64,000 nt of DNA from Plantago major (lineage: Eukaryota > Streptophyta > Magnoliopsida > Lamiales > Plantaginaceae). The notes below the pieces were generated by a model. It searched no databases. It was not told the origin of the DNA and was given only the letters and a program-made list of their open reading frames with translations. Shown here in pieces: positions 26,663-38,134 of the stretch; the stretch's first letter is position 1; every line of letters starts with the position of its first letter. The stretch lies in contig JAIFAC010000483.1 of NCBI GenBank assembly GCA_026545765.1, positions 1 to 64,000 on the forward strand. The letters run 5' to 3'. A program made the position numbers and the translations under genes.

Positions 26663-27378
26663 AAGTATAATGCATGCTTACTATACACATAATGTTTGAA
26701 GCTAACCATATATATGATGTTTGTACGTAAATACTAAATATGTAATGTTGAATTGAATTTGTATATTCAAGAGACGGTCTTTCACAAAAGTTTGTAATAT
26801 GTACAATTTCAACTTATGTATAATTAATCAAATTGAGATAGTATTACCACAATACTTCTCTCTAACATATTTTGTTGACTAACCCATACAATTGCAATGT
26901 AATCACATACCATTGTAATAGCATATAACTTACATTTCTTAATTACAACTACTGTGGTTTTACAAAAATGTAAATTGTTGGTTTACTAAAATTTGTAACA
27001 AAATCCTTTAAACATATCAAATCCTTAAGAATTACAACGATACATGCACACTTTCCAACTTTACTTAACCTTAACATTTTCCCTAAAACCATAAACATTT
27101 TTAATAAAACCTTACACTTTGTTTTCCGTAAAATATTAACTACTATATACAAACTTTTTTTTTTTTTTATTTCAGTGATTTTTTTTAACGTTCTACATAA
27201 ATAAAGTTAAAACTTGGATGTCTTATGTGGATCTGTTCACGTGTTTGGTTATCGACTCAAGTTGAGTTTTGCCAAATGAATATGAATTTAAAATGACAAT
27301 ATTTTAGAATAAACGCACACATATCAGTCGAGAGTATGATTTTAGCCCAATTGGTAATGTTAATGACCAAACAAATTA

Positions 27379-27547
27379 GGCTCTGTTCTCTTCGTCTGAA
27401 CTGATCAAAACTGAACTGAACTGAACGGAACGGAACAAAACTGAATTGTAGTATAAAAATGAACTAAACAAAATTGAACAAAACTGAATTGAACTGAACT
27501 GAACTCAACTAAAATTAATGAGTTTTTTCAGATGAAAAGAACATAAA
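27379..27547. mobile_element. Tourist-like MITE, about 170 bp
   Basis: Starts ggctctgttctcttc after TTA and ends in tcagatgaaaagaacata, inverted relative to the start. The interior is a run of actgaactgaac-type repeats. The right end is slightly eroded, so its border is approximate. Confidence 0.6.
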
Positions 27548-28423
27548 TCGGTCGAGAAAGCAATCAATCTCCACGGGACAATATTTAAAATCCATTATAT
27601 GAACATTTGCCATTATATTTAAATTTATGCTCAAATACGCATCGTGCTGCCATAATTTACTACTTAACAACACACATTTTAGTGATAATAATTAGTCCTA
27701 ATTTAAGAGATAATGATTGCATCGGTAGGTGCAATTAGATGGGAATGTATAGTAAAATTTGATTCAAATCAAAATACTTCCACAGTTAAAGAAAATATAC
27801 GAATGGATAATCGACCAATAACAAATTGAATTTTATACTCAATTTAGTTATATACGGACCTATATATATCGTTACTATAATACATCTTATATTTGTACAA
27901 AAGCACCTACGTTCTTAACTAACCATCTTACATTTTGATTAATAATATTAATGATTGTTCGTCTTTTTTATCATTACTATAGACGGTCTTTGAAGAGAAT
28001 TACAAATTTTTATTTGAACGTTTCCATGAAAATTTAAAATTTTTTTAATTCCTTATTTGACGAAATAAATAGGTGAGGGACATAGTAGTACATTTTCCAT
28101 TTGAACTGACCAACTATATGGATGGGATTTAAAGACGTTAATTGGATTTTAGGCTTTTTTTTTTTTTTTACATATTTATAAATATCAAACTTCCATAATG
28201 AAGTAATATTTCCAAAATTCAGACAATATTTTGAAATTCATGCACTAATTGCTTTCACACGGCATAAGATTTTCCACATCACCATATTATATGGGTTGTT
28301 AATTGTGTTCCAAACATTACATATGGTTGTAAGAAAATGACTAATTAACATTACAGTAATAATCAGTACATGAAATAAAATGACAAACATTACAGTTATA
28401 ATCAGAAATATCACGGATTTTTA

Positions 28424-28424
<1 letters not shown>

Positions 28425-28497
<73 letters not shown>

Positions 28498-28631
28498 ATA
28501 GGTATATATGTATATATATATATGTATATATGTATATATATATGTATATATGTATATATATATATATACATATATACATATATATATATATACATATATA
28601 TATACATATATACATATATATATATATATGA
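28425..28631. repeat. (TA)n/(TATG/CATA)n palindromic AT repeat
   Basis: About 200 bases of TA dinucleotides. The left part has tatg steps and the right part cata steps, so the halves are complementary and could form a long hairpin. Apparent open frames on both strands are artefacts of the repeat. Confidence 0.9.
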
Positions 28632-29063
28632 AAGATGACATAAAATGTTAACTCATATATAAATCATTATTGATATTGTTAAAAACGTAATAATTATACT
28701 TAAGCATATTAATCCGTCCAACAAACCTCGAGGAATGGAAAACTTGAAACGAAGAAATACGGATTCGATTGACACTTGAAAAAATTAATTAACATTCTAT
28801 CTCATATTAACTAAATAAATATGGTAGATCACAAAATCAAAACGTAAAAGTAAACACAATTAATTGAATTAACTAAATAGCTAGAATAATTTTCAAAAAA
28901 TAGCACTTTCCTTTCATGACACCAAGTTGATAAAATCAGGACCAATCAAAACATTTCATTAGGACAACTATAATAAATATTGACCAATAGGAATTGAGGA
29001 TTTTGCCAAATATTTGAATGACTTGGACAATCTAGAATGGCTCCAATCCTTTTTTGCTTAATG

Positions 29064-29066
<3 letters not shown>

Positions 29067-29119
<53 letters not shown>
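29067..29119. repeat. (TA)n microsatellite
   Basis: About 26 uninterrupted TA units. Confidence 0.95.
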
Positions 29120-29122
<3 letters not shown>

Positions 29123-29654
29123 AAGGACTACCTCACCAGATTCACTCAGTCCTACGTGGAATTTTGTAAAATTAGTTGTATTTTAGCCATTATATATTTC
29201 ACTGTTATTTTTAGTATGTTGACTGTATATATAATTTTTATTAAATTTCATATAACTTTATCTGTAAAAATCCGAAAAATATTTTGAACATATATTTGAA
29301 TTCGTCGTAGCAAGATGAATCCATAGACACCAATCTTGAATACTATTATTAATTATATAACCATTTTATACATTAAATAAAATATAAATTTATTAAATTC
29401 TCAGATACAATTAAATAATGAAAATTTAAAAATAAAGTATTTATTAAATTAATTCAATTCTATGTGAAATTTTGTGGAATTAGTTGCATTTTCAACCAGT
29501 ATATCTTTCACTGTTTATTCTTAAATATGTTTAATGCATATATAATTTTTATTAAATCTAATATAGTATATATTTATCTACAAAACTCTGGAAAATATTT
29601 TGAATATATATTTAAATTCACCATGACAAGATGAATCCATAAACACCAATCTAG

Positions 29655-29716
<62 letters not shown>
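29655..29716. repeat. (ATT)n microsatellite
   Basis: About 20 att units inside the second direct-repeat copy. Confidence 0.95.
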
Positions 29717-29717
<1 letters not shown>

Positions 29718-29821
29718 ATTATTAATTAGATAAATTATTTTATTCACTCAAATAAAATATAAATTTATTAAATAAGATAAAATAAAATAATGAAATTTTA
29801 AAAATATATTTGTTCGAGATT

Positions 29822-30059
29822 TTGAATGGCAACATATAGTAATTGAAAATGATTGTTCTTTGGTGATTAAATCTTTTAAATCGACAAATTTTAGCTTCGC
29901 ACCTCTGTTTCACTTTTCAAATAAATCCAGGTATTTAATGGAGAATTTTATTATATGAAGTTTTGTCAGGTTAAACGTGAAGCTAACGTTTTAGCACATA
30001 GATTATCAGTTGGGTGTTCTTATGATGATGTTGGCTTGGTAGATTTGCATTTCGATTAA
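29822..30059 (+). pseudogene. RNase H-like domain fragment (LINE or RNase H-type protein)
   Basis: The frame starts EWQHIVIENDCSLVIKSF and, after a stop near 29957 and a frame slip, ends VKREANVLAHRLS...HFD and TAA at 30057. The acidic EnDC strand and the KREAN.LAH helix are the C-terminal half of the RNase H fold found in plant LINE ORF2 and in the many reverse-transcriptase-like genes. The upstream half is missing. It is a decayed fragment, most likely of a LINE. Confidence 0.65.
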
Positions 30060-30352
30060 TTTATTTTATATTTCCATTTCTATTTATTATTAAACGTAAA
30101 ATTTTATGGAATTAGTTGCATTTTCAACCAGTATATCTTAAACTAATAAATTTTTTTATATATTGGCTGCATTTAGTACTTTTTATTAAATCTCATATAA
30201 ATTTATATTAAAAAAACCCAAAAAATTTGTTGTGCCAAGACGAATTCATCTAAAGCTTTTCGACCTTATGACTCGCATGTTTTCATAAAGGCCGCTAATC
30301 CTGCCAGAGCAGTATTTATGCTACCAAAGCACTTGATTTAATTTATCAATTA

Positions 30353-30764
30353 CTCCATCCGTTTCAATAAAAGTGGAACAATTGTGTTGGACACAATTTT
30401 AAAGGAAAATGTATAGAATTATGTGGTCCCAAAAATATGTGGTGGAGAATGAGTATGAGATATTAATTGAGTGCAAAAGTACATATGGGCCCGAAAATGT
30501 ATTACTCCCTCCGTTTCACTAAAAGTGAAACAATTGTGTTGGACACAATTTTAAAGGAAAATGTATAGAATTATGTGGTCCCAAAAATATGTGGTGGAGA
30601 ATGAGTAAGAGATATTAATTGAGTGGAAAAGTACATATAGGCCCGAAAATGTATGGTTAAAAATGAGTTTTATTATAAAACTAATTTCCATAAAAGGAAA
30701 TGTAACACTTTTAGTGAAACGTCCAAAACGAAAAATTGTAACACTTTTAGTGAAACGGAGGGAG
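30353..30764. mobile_element. Stowaway-like MITE with duplicated left half
   Basis: A complete copy (30505-30764) starts ctccctccgtttcac and ends gtgaaacggagggag, flanked by TA. Directly to its left, 30353-30503 repeats its first 150 bases almost exactly, starting ctccatccgtttca. The result is a tandem of half plus whole. Confidence 0.75.
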
Positions 30765-31543
30765 TATTATTTTATTATTTTTGTTATTATTGAATAAAAC
30801 ATTTGGAAAAGGCAAGTGTATCTTCAGTAACGTGATGAGAGGAAAGATCCTCAAATTTTATCAAACTCATCAACACTCACATTTTCTTCCAAATCAATGA
30901 CTAACAATCGTATTTCTGCTCTCCCGTGACAGAACATGGTTGTGGTTGTAGGTGTATAAAATAAGAGAAGAAATCCACCTTGAATTTACCGAATCGAATC
31001 AATCTCTACACGACTAAACTATGTTCTTATAAAGATTTTCATTGAACAGAGAATCATCCGACTGTATTCCTGCACTCCTCTTTTCGTTTGTTAATATAGA
31101 TATGGTAGCTCTAGAATCTAGATCCTCTATCAGGAATGGATGAAGCTTCATGGCAGAAATAATAGAAACCAAAAATATCTTCTAACAACCCTGCAATTAA
31201 TCAACCCCTTAAGCCGAAGTCACGGTAACCAAAACTAAATCCCCTTTTCGGAAACTCAGATGAACCAGAATAAATTATCTTTTCTTGGTCTTCCCCTTCA
31301 GGTCCCTACCGACAACCAGTGGAAACAAAATTGCTAGATCCTTGATGGTCTGTATCTTTTGTTGGTGAGGGAATCTTACCATAGTTAATAGTTGACTTAG
31401 AGGGAAAGATGATGAAATGGGGATAAAATTTGAGATTCTTTTATCTAATTGCGATGTAGAACTTACATTTTAATTTTTCAGAATTTTTATTCAACGATTA
31501 ACACACTTAATTAAACAATAATTAGGAAATTAAATTTAATTGC
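30765..31543. other. Intergenic DNA, nothing recognised
   Basis: No repeat structure or gene was identified in this stretch. Confidence 0.35.
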
Positions 31544-31790
31544 TTTTTTTTTTGAGAAGTAAAATGATTTTATATCATGAGCAAACTCACAAAACATCAG
31601 GGTTATCACAGGGAAGTGCAGAGAAGCCAGAACTATTGGAGTCTAAGCTACAAGCTAAAAGATGAGGTAAATTGTTCCCACAACGTTTAATAAAAGAAAA
31701 CTCAACGGAATGGAAAAAACAAGCAAGCGTCTGGCAGCATCAATGGCCTTTCATAAAGTCGGCTAACAACAATATTATCTACTATAATTG
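31544..31790 (-). mobile_element. LINE 3' end on the minus strand
   Basis: Ten T residues (31544-31553) followed by gagaagtaaaatgatttta. Read on the minus strand this is ...tttgctcatgatataaa, then aatcattttacttctc, then poly(A), the usual ending of plant L1-type LINEs. The 5' limit is uncertain and no coding domain is readable. Confidence 0.45.
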
Positions 31791-32937
31791 TGTAAATGCA
31801 ACTCTACGCATATTCTTCTTGAGTTGTTATTTTTTTATGTGATATGGATCAAGATAAATTTGATGTTTCTATTTTGTTGACAATAGGCTCCATCAGATGG
31901 GGTTGGAGTGGTTGTAAAATATTATTTGACTTGGATACGAGAGAAATATCATTTATTTGTGATTCTTAATAGGCAGAGGTTGATGTGGAAAAATGCCGAG
32001 TCAAAGTTTACACTGCACGAATTGGATAAGGAAGACTAACCTTGAGCACGTGTTTGTTCTCCACCATCACGTAAATCAGCTGAGTTAGTGTTATCATTGA
32101 GGAAATGTGGCTAAAGTACCTTGCGACTTAGTAGTAAATAAAATACAGGTGAGTAAGTTGATGATGTATATGAGCTTTGATTATAATTTAAATATTTATA
32201 GAGATCTCTAAGGCTTAACTTATATTCCGGTTTTATGCTCATTGTTTCATGAAGCTTAATTATATTTTATACCTTCAGTTCGTATGGTTTACTGTTGAAT
32301 ATGAATTTTCTTAACGGGCATGAATCCAGTTAGGAGGACCTTTGGCTCTATGCTTGATATAGTCCCTTCGACTAATCTTCTAAGAATATTATATGAATCG
32401 TGTACTAGAAGTGCTCTTTCAGTTCCAGAAGATAGAAGAGATACACGTGAGCTAATTGGGGGGGGGGGGGGGTTGATCTTTACATGTCTATCAACAACAT
32501 TTTACACGTGAAGACTTTCAATTTTCTTTACTTTATATATAAGATTCAATTGGTAGGTATGTGTTATAAGGGTTCTCTTCTCTACGGTCTCTGGCTGGAA
32601 GGACTGGTTCTATCCAACCTGAATTCAATTCCGTTCGAAAATGATGTTCAGGTCCGGTCTGGCATATACTCTAACCCGTTCCATACTTTTGCTACAAGAC
32701 CCGACCGCAACATTTAATGATTAAGTTAGTAAAAACTACATTTTTTTTGGGTGGGGTGGGGCGGGGTTCTGCATATATTCTCTAGGCGGTGAAACTCTCT
32801 TCGTTCTCCTCTCTACTTTCTTGAACCATAATGGACCTGGGGGATATGATACTCTCTAGATGGGAAACTCTCTTCGATCTTCTCTCTACTTTCTTGATCT
32901 CCATAACGACCCCCGAGGGGGGGGGGGGTGGGCTGAT
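31791..32937. other. Intergenic DNA, no supported gene
   Basis: It includes a G-run (about 32458-32472), a 41-bp word (31996-32036) repeated at 33860-33900, and a local duplication around ctctctactttcttga (about 32770-32905). Confidence 0.4.
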
Positions 32938-33640
32938 ACTTGGAGTATAAGTTATAAATTATCGTCTTAGCTACGGGTAGAGGATCTGATATAAAATATT
33001 ATATATTATCAACCCATCGAGTCCTGAACGGGTTCGGGTTGGGTTATACACCTTTCAAAACATATACGTCATGATGAGTCATATTTTACATTTTTTATAG
33101 TTAACATAAATCCAATGACATATTATTGGACGAAGAAGGACTCCAGACAAACACCACGACCAACGTTGTTTAATTTTTACTATCTTATTTTATCGATTAA
33201 TTTATTTATCATTAAAAGCAAACTATACCGTGGCATCGCCACGGGTTCGAGGCGGGTGGAGGGGGCACTTCAGGGGTCGTTGGAAACTAACCATGTTAAC
33301 TGCATTATACACTTTTGTATTTTATTTTGGTTCGGATTGGAGTATAAGTTATTAATTAACGTATTAGCTACGGGGAGGACCCGATATAAAATACTATATG
33401 TTATCAACCCGTCGAGTCCTGAACGGGTTCGGGTTGGGTCCTACCCCTTTCAAAGCATATATGTCATGAGTCGTATTTTGCATTTTCTATAGTTATAAGG
33501 CACAGTGATATAGTATTTGACGAAGGACTACACACTGACACCACGACCAACGTTGTTTACAAGGAATTTTAACTATCTTATTTTCTCGATTAATTTATTT
33601 AATCCTTACATTTTTATTTATTATTAAAAGTAAACTATAA
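32938..33640. repeat. Diverged direct duplication of about 300 bp
   Basis: Both 32938-33232 and 33338-33640 contain, in order, ttggagtataagtta, tagctacggg, gagtcctgaacgggttcggg, caccacgaccaacgttgttt and cgattaatttattta. The copies are 400 bases apart and have drifted by substitutions and small indels. Function unknown; it may be a decayed transposon pair. Confidence 0.65.
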
Positions 33641-33900
33641 CATTCTTAGAAAATCAGTTGAATGGACTATGTCAAGCATATATTCAAAGGTCCTCCTATC
33701 TGGATTCATGCGCAGGTAACACAACCTTGATACGCATTAACTTGGCATCAAAAATAAATTTACCCTGATTATATATTATGTTGTAATTTTATAATCTAAA
33801 AAACTAAAATCAAGAAAGTAGATAGGAGATCAAATTGAGTTTCCCCACCTAGAGAGTATCCGAGTCAAAGTTTACACTGCACGACTTGGATAAGGAAGAC

Positions 33901-35512
33901 TGCTAGGAATATCTGTTTAGATTTTGATCAGCAACCTAATGACTTATCTTAGCTCAGAAAGGTGATTAGTACTCTTAGTTCACTTGAACACTGTAAAAGA
34001 GGAAACTCACTAAGTATGATAGTCTAGCAAATCTTGTATAGGATGTTAGGTCTCGAAATGTAATTTTTATTTTCTGAAGAAGACCAAGAAGAAGGCATCC
34101 GGCAGGAAAAGTTCAACAAATTTTGAAGACTTGAAGATTGCACAAGATTGCTGAAGACAAAGGTTTTTCAGATACCTATGACCAGATATCTTGAAGACAC
34201 AAGAGTTTTTAAATAAACAATGTTACAAGAGATATCTGAGAATTAAAAGGTTTCTGAAACGAGGAAAGTGCCCACAGATATCTACACTTAGATACCTTTG
34301 ATAAAGATTATGTTTCCAGGAAACAATATATTCTTAACAAGTGATATATGGAGCTGTGATGATCTCTGGAAAAGGACATGCAAAGCCTCATAAAGCATGC
34401 ATTGTTCCGTTGGCACTACAGGACAAAGTATAGTACAGTGCATTAAATGCGCGGACATAAATTTCTGAACAAAAACGGTAGCTTCTGAAAAAGAAGACAA
34501 ACCTGCTACAGTACTATACTTAGATATCAATAGTTTGAATTTGATTTAAGCCTAACGGATACTATTCAAACGGCACTCAAATTCATCTATAAATATCAAC
34601 ACTTAGACTGCTTGAGAACACACACTGAACACCTTAGATCACTGAACTTATATTGAATACTCTCACAAGATCTCTCAAGCTTACTACTTACCTTCAAGCT
34701 TTCTGTTGCGACCAAAGCTCTTGATTCTAAGTAGCACCAAAATTCTAAGTGTCCTTATCCTTAACGAGCATTGTTATTTGTGAAAGAGTTGAACTAAGAT
34801 TTCATATCTGAGTTTCATTCTCTTGACACTTACCATAGACTTGGGTCAGTAGAGAATAAGATACCATACATTGCAAAGTGTATTAAGTATACTTGATTCA
34901 TAGAGCTATTTGAATAACTGAACAAGTTATTAAAGAAACTCACCTGACATTTTACCTTAACCAACACCTTAAACGGCGTGGAGTACAGGAAGTACTTAGT
35001 TTGGGAAACTAAGGAATAACTCCAAGGTTATTGAGCACAGAAAGTACTTAGTTTGGGAAACTAAGGAACAACTCAAAAGGTTTCTGAGTACAGGAAGTAC
35101 TTGGCCGTGAAAGCCGGGGAATAACTCAGGGGGAACACTTGGTTGGGAACCTAGTGTATTTAGGAATCAAGAGAAGATATCTGTAAGATTACCTCATTTA
35201 TCTGTCTTAGTGGATTCTAGGTCTGAGAAAGGCCGAAGTGGATTAGTTGAAGGATTAAGCCACCTTCAGAAACCACTATAAAAAGACTTGTGTTATTTAC
35301 TTTCTGCAGTTTATTACTTCCTTTACTTATCTTGCAAAGTACTTACACTTATCTTGCTGAGCACGTGTACTTATCACAGAAAAGTCTTTCGCTCTCTGAA
35401 ATTAAGTATCAGATATCTGTGAAGATATCTGAGAAACTGTGTTTATCAACAAAAGTTTTAAAAGACTATTCACCCCCCCTAGTCTTTTACTTTGCCGTTA
35501 TCTGGACCAACA
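33901..35512 (+). repeat. 5' LTR of element A
   Basis: The 1612-bp LTR begins tgctaggaatatctg and ends ctggaccaaca. It matches, inverted, the LTRs of B and C along its length. The start deviates from the TGTTAG of its relatives by one base. The preceding five bases aagac are the expected target duplication; the partner is outside the window. The palindrome core gatatc occurs seven times. Confidence 0.85.
34588..34595 (+). promoter_or_regulatory. TATA box in the LTR of A
   Basis: tataaata, conserved inverted in the other LTRs (near 44264, 58396 and 59239). It would set the transcription start about 30 bases on, near 34620, dividing U3 and R. Confidence 0.6.
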
Positions 35513-35514
35513 AG

Positions 35515-35526
35515 TGGTATCAGAGC
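35515..35526 (+). promoter_or_regulatory. Primer binding site of A (initiator Met-tRNA)
   Basis: tggtatcagagc, two bases after the LTR. It is complementary to the 3' end of plant initiator methionine tRNA, the usual primer of copia elements. Confidence 0.9.
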
Positions 35527-35630
35527 AGGAGGTTCCCAAGACTTCTGCACTGAACCTAGATCCCAGATAAGTGCCCACTAACTGCTTTTCACCTACACTT
35601 GATTTGTTTGTTTAGTATGTTTGCTGCAGG

Positions 35631-38116
35631 ATGTCTTTAAGTGACACCCCAATTCTTAAGCCAGAGAATTATGAAAAATGGAAGAACAACATGATGCTCT
35701 ACCTAGAAGCCATCAGTGACGAAATGATCGAAGTAATAAAGAATGGTCCAATAGTCATTCAACAACTCAAGCAAGTCATAGAGGTTTCTAATGGCAGAGA
35801 CAGAGAACAAAGCGATGGGTCTTCACAGACAGATGCGTCAACCAGTGGGAGACCTACCAGTCAAGTTATTTACGAACCAAAGGCCAGAGAGCTCTGGACA
35901 TCGGAAGATGCCAAGAGAAATCGACTGGATGGTCAGGCTCGTAATATCATCATACGTTCTACTCCAGAGCACATACAATGTAAACTGTGGAGTGCAAAAT
36001 CGACGAAAGTGGCCTGGCAATTGATTGAAGAAATCTGTGCCGGCACTGAGAAAAAAAAGGAAAACAAGTTCGAAGTTTTGAAGCTCAAATTCCAAAACTT
36101 TAAACAAGGTCCCACCGAGACTCTTGAAGAACTAGATTTCCGGTTTACAACACTTATGAGTGACATGGCTGCACTTGGTGAGAGTAATAGATATACCCAG
36201 TCAGAAAAGATTAAGACTATTGTGAGAAGTCTAAATTTTTCTACTTTAACCAAGGAATGCCATATATCACTCCTCTGGAACTTTTCTCTCACCTTGGCAC
36301 TGTTGACTATGAGACAACTTAGAGAGAACAAACAACTGAGAAGTTGCAGAATGTTGCTCAAGGAACTTCTGAAAAGAAGAAGGGCAAGGAGGTGACTGAG
36401 GATTCTCTTGCTGTAAAGCAAATGGGAAAATATGTCAGTCGAGAAATTGAGAGAAGAAAAGCCAAAGAGAAGCTGAAAAAGCATCTAGGCTCAAACTACC
36501 ATCTGTACAAAAATATGCAAAGCTCACTGAACAAGTCGGCTCAGAAAGCATCAAGTACTGAGGAAGCAGAAATCGAAAACGATATCTATTTCTATTGTCA
36601 GAAACCTGGTCATTTCAAGAAGGATTGCCCTGCCTTCAACAGACTAAAGATAGGTAACAAGAAAGACAAAAGAATCTTCAAAAGAAGTTAGAGAGCTATG
36701 CTCACTGAAGAAAGGAAAAAGATTCAAATCCAACTGGATGCTCTAGATATTATATCTGATTCTGAGGATGAGGATTCAGATGATTCCACACTGCCTTCCC
36801 CAGAAATGTGCGGTGTCTCTCATGAAGTAATTGACTTTGGTCAAAAGAAGAAAGAAGTGTGTGGAATGGCTGAAGAAATATTTCCAGATATCTCCAACAT
36901 TGAACCTTGTCTAATGGCTGATAAGGTAACACATACTTCCTGTTATACTTATAAAAGTGATGAAGAGGGAATCAAAGATCTGGAAGAACTCAAAAGAGAA
37001 CTTGATCTCTACGAAAGAGAATTTCAAATGATCCGAGCTAGAGCCGAGAACCTTGAAGAAGAAAAGAATTCTCTTGTAAAGGAAAATTCTCAAATAATCA
37101 AGATATCTGAGAAAAAGGATGCTGAAAATGCATTTCTCAAGGCTCATATATCTGAGACCGAAAATTCACATAAAGAAGCAATGGCCAATCTTCAAAAGAA
37201 ATGTGAAGATCTTCTTTCTGAGAATAAGGAACTCAAAAAGAAAGAACTATCCTTTCAATCTTATGCCAAAGCTAGTGACACTCTTACTGAAGTACAATCT
37301 TATTTAAGAGATCCTTCAGAAAAGAGAGGACTTAATTGGACACACACAGACAGTTCCACCACTCTGAATAAGAGTAATGAAGGACGGACATTTGTCAGTG
37401 CTCAGCAAGGTGATTCCCAAACAATCTACAGTATCGGTCAGAAAGCTAAGATTGTTGAAAAAGGAAAGGCAGTTGCGACCAAGCCTTTGTGGGAAAAACA
37501 AGTCCAAAGGAAAACTGTTGGAAATGTCTCTGAAAAGAAACATAACACTGAGAAGTGTAATCACCCACAATGCTATGTCTCTCAAAAAGGAAAAATTGCA
37601 GGAGCTGACAAATTTTCCTATGTCACGTTTTCTAGAAAGAAAATTGATCATCCAGAGACTAGCAAAGCTGCTGAGAAGAGATCTCAGACAGCATCAGGTG
37701 CTCGGAATGGTATTGGCTATAAAGCCATCGGGAAACAACTTGCTCGTGAGTACAAACAAGAGCAAGAACGATGGTTAAAGGCTAGAATTGCTCACAACAA
37801 TTATCAGAAGTGGAAGATAAATCAAGCCACTGAAAATCTGAATGCCAGGGCTAGAAGAAATCTGTCTAGGAAAGCTAAGTTTGCTGAGAAGCAGACTCAG
37901 AAACCTGATAGGTATCTGAAAGCACCAAATGGAGCACCAAGGAACACACCAAGGAAGAAAATAGTTCTTAACAACAATGATACTAATCATTTAACTAGGA
38001 TTCCTCCTTATATTCCTGTTAGACAAAAGAATGTTCCTAAGAAATTCATTCAAAAATGGATTCCTACTGGAAGATTCTTTAGTCCAGATGGTTCCATTGT
38101 TGGTATGAGAACCTAA
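35631..38116 (+). pseudogene. gag of element A (capsid/nucleocapsid with coiled-coil extension)
   Basis: The frame starts MSLSDTPILKPENYEKW, the usual N-terminus of copia gag, at 35631. It slips near 36240-36350, continues in the second frame, meets an in-frame TAG at 36689 where Trp is likely, then stays open to TAA at 38114. The zinc knuckle near 36590 reads YFYCQKPGHFKKDC: the first Cys of CX2CX4HX4C has become Tyr. Residues after 36698 form an acidic patch (SDSEDEDSDDS) and then a long Glu/Lys-rich coiled coil (about 36960-37270), followed by a basic tail. The long extension is typical of Sirevirus gag. The protein would package RNA; this copy could not. Confidence 0.8.
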
Positions 38117-38134
38117 TCTCCTATTTCCTGTTTT

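Larger units (their letters stand above)
29149..30262. repeat. Three diverged direct copies of an AT-rich unit
   Basis: Copies begin near 29149, 29459 and 30093, each with attttgt/attttatg, then gaattagttgcatttt-like text, a tataatttttattaaatc-like word and a segment ending gatgaatccat or gacgaattcat. The first two share order over about 250 bases and are 310 bases apart; the third is shorter. The RNase H fragment sits between copies two and three. Confidence 0.55.

Noticed and set aside
28341..28641. Open frames rich in Tyr-Ile on both strands
   Set aside because: They are translations of TA repeats and have no coding meaning.
32320..32717. Two short open frames near the G-run
   Set aside because: No similarity recognised, no splice or promoter context, and a homopolymer inside the frame.
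35933..36484. 183-codon open frame on the minus strand inside gag
   Set aside because: Antisense shadow of the gag frame of element A with no recognisable motif.
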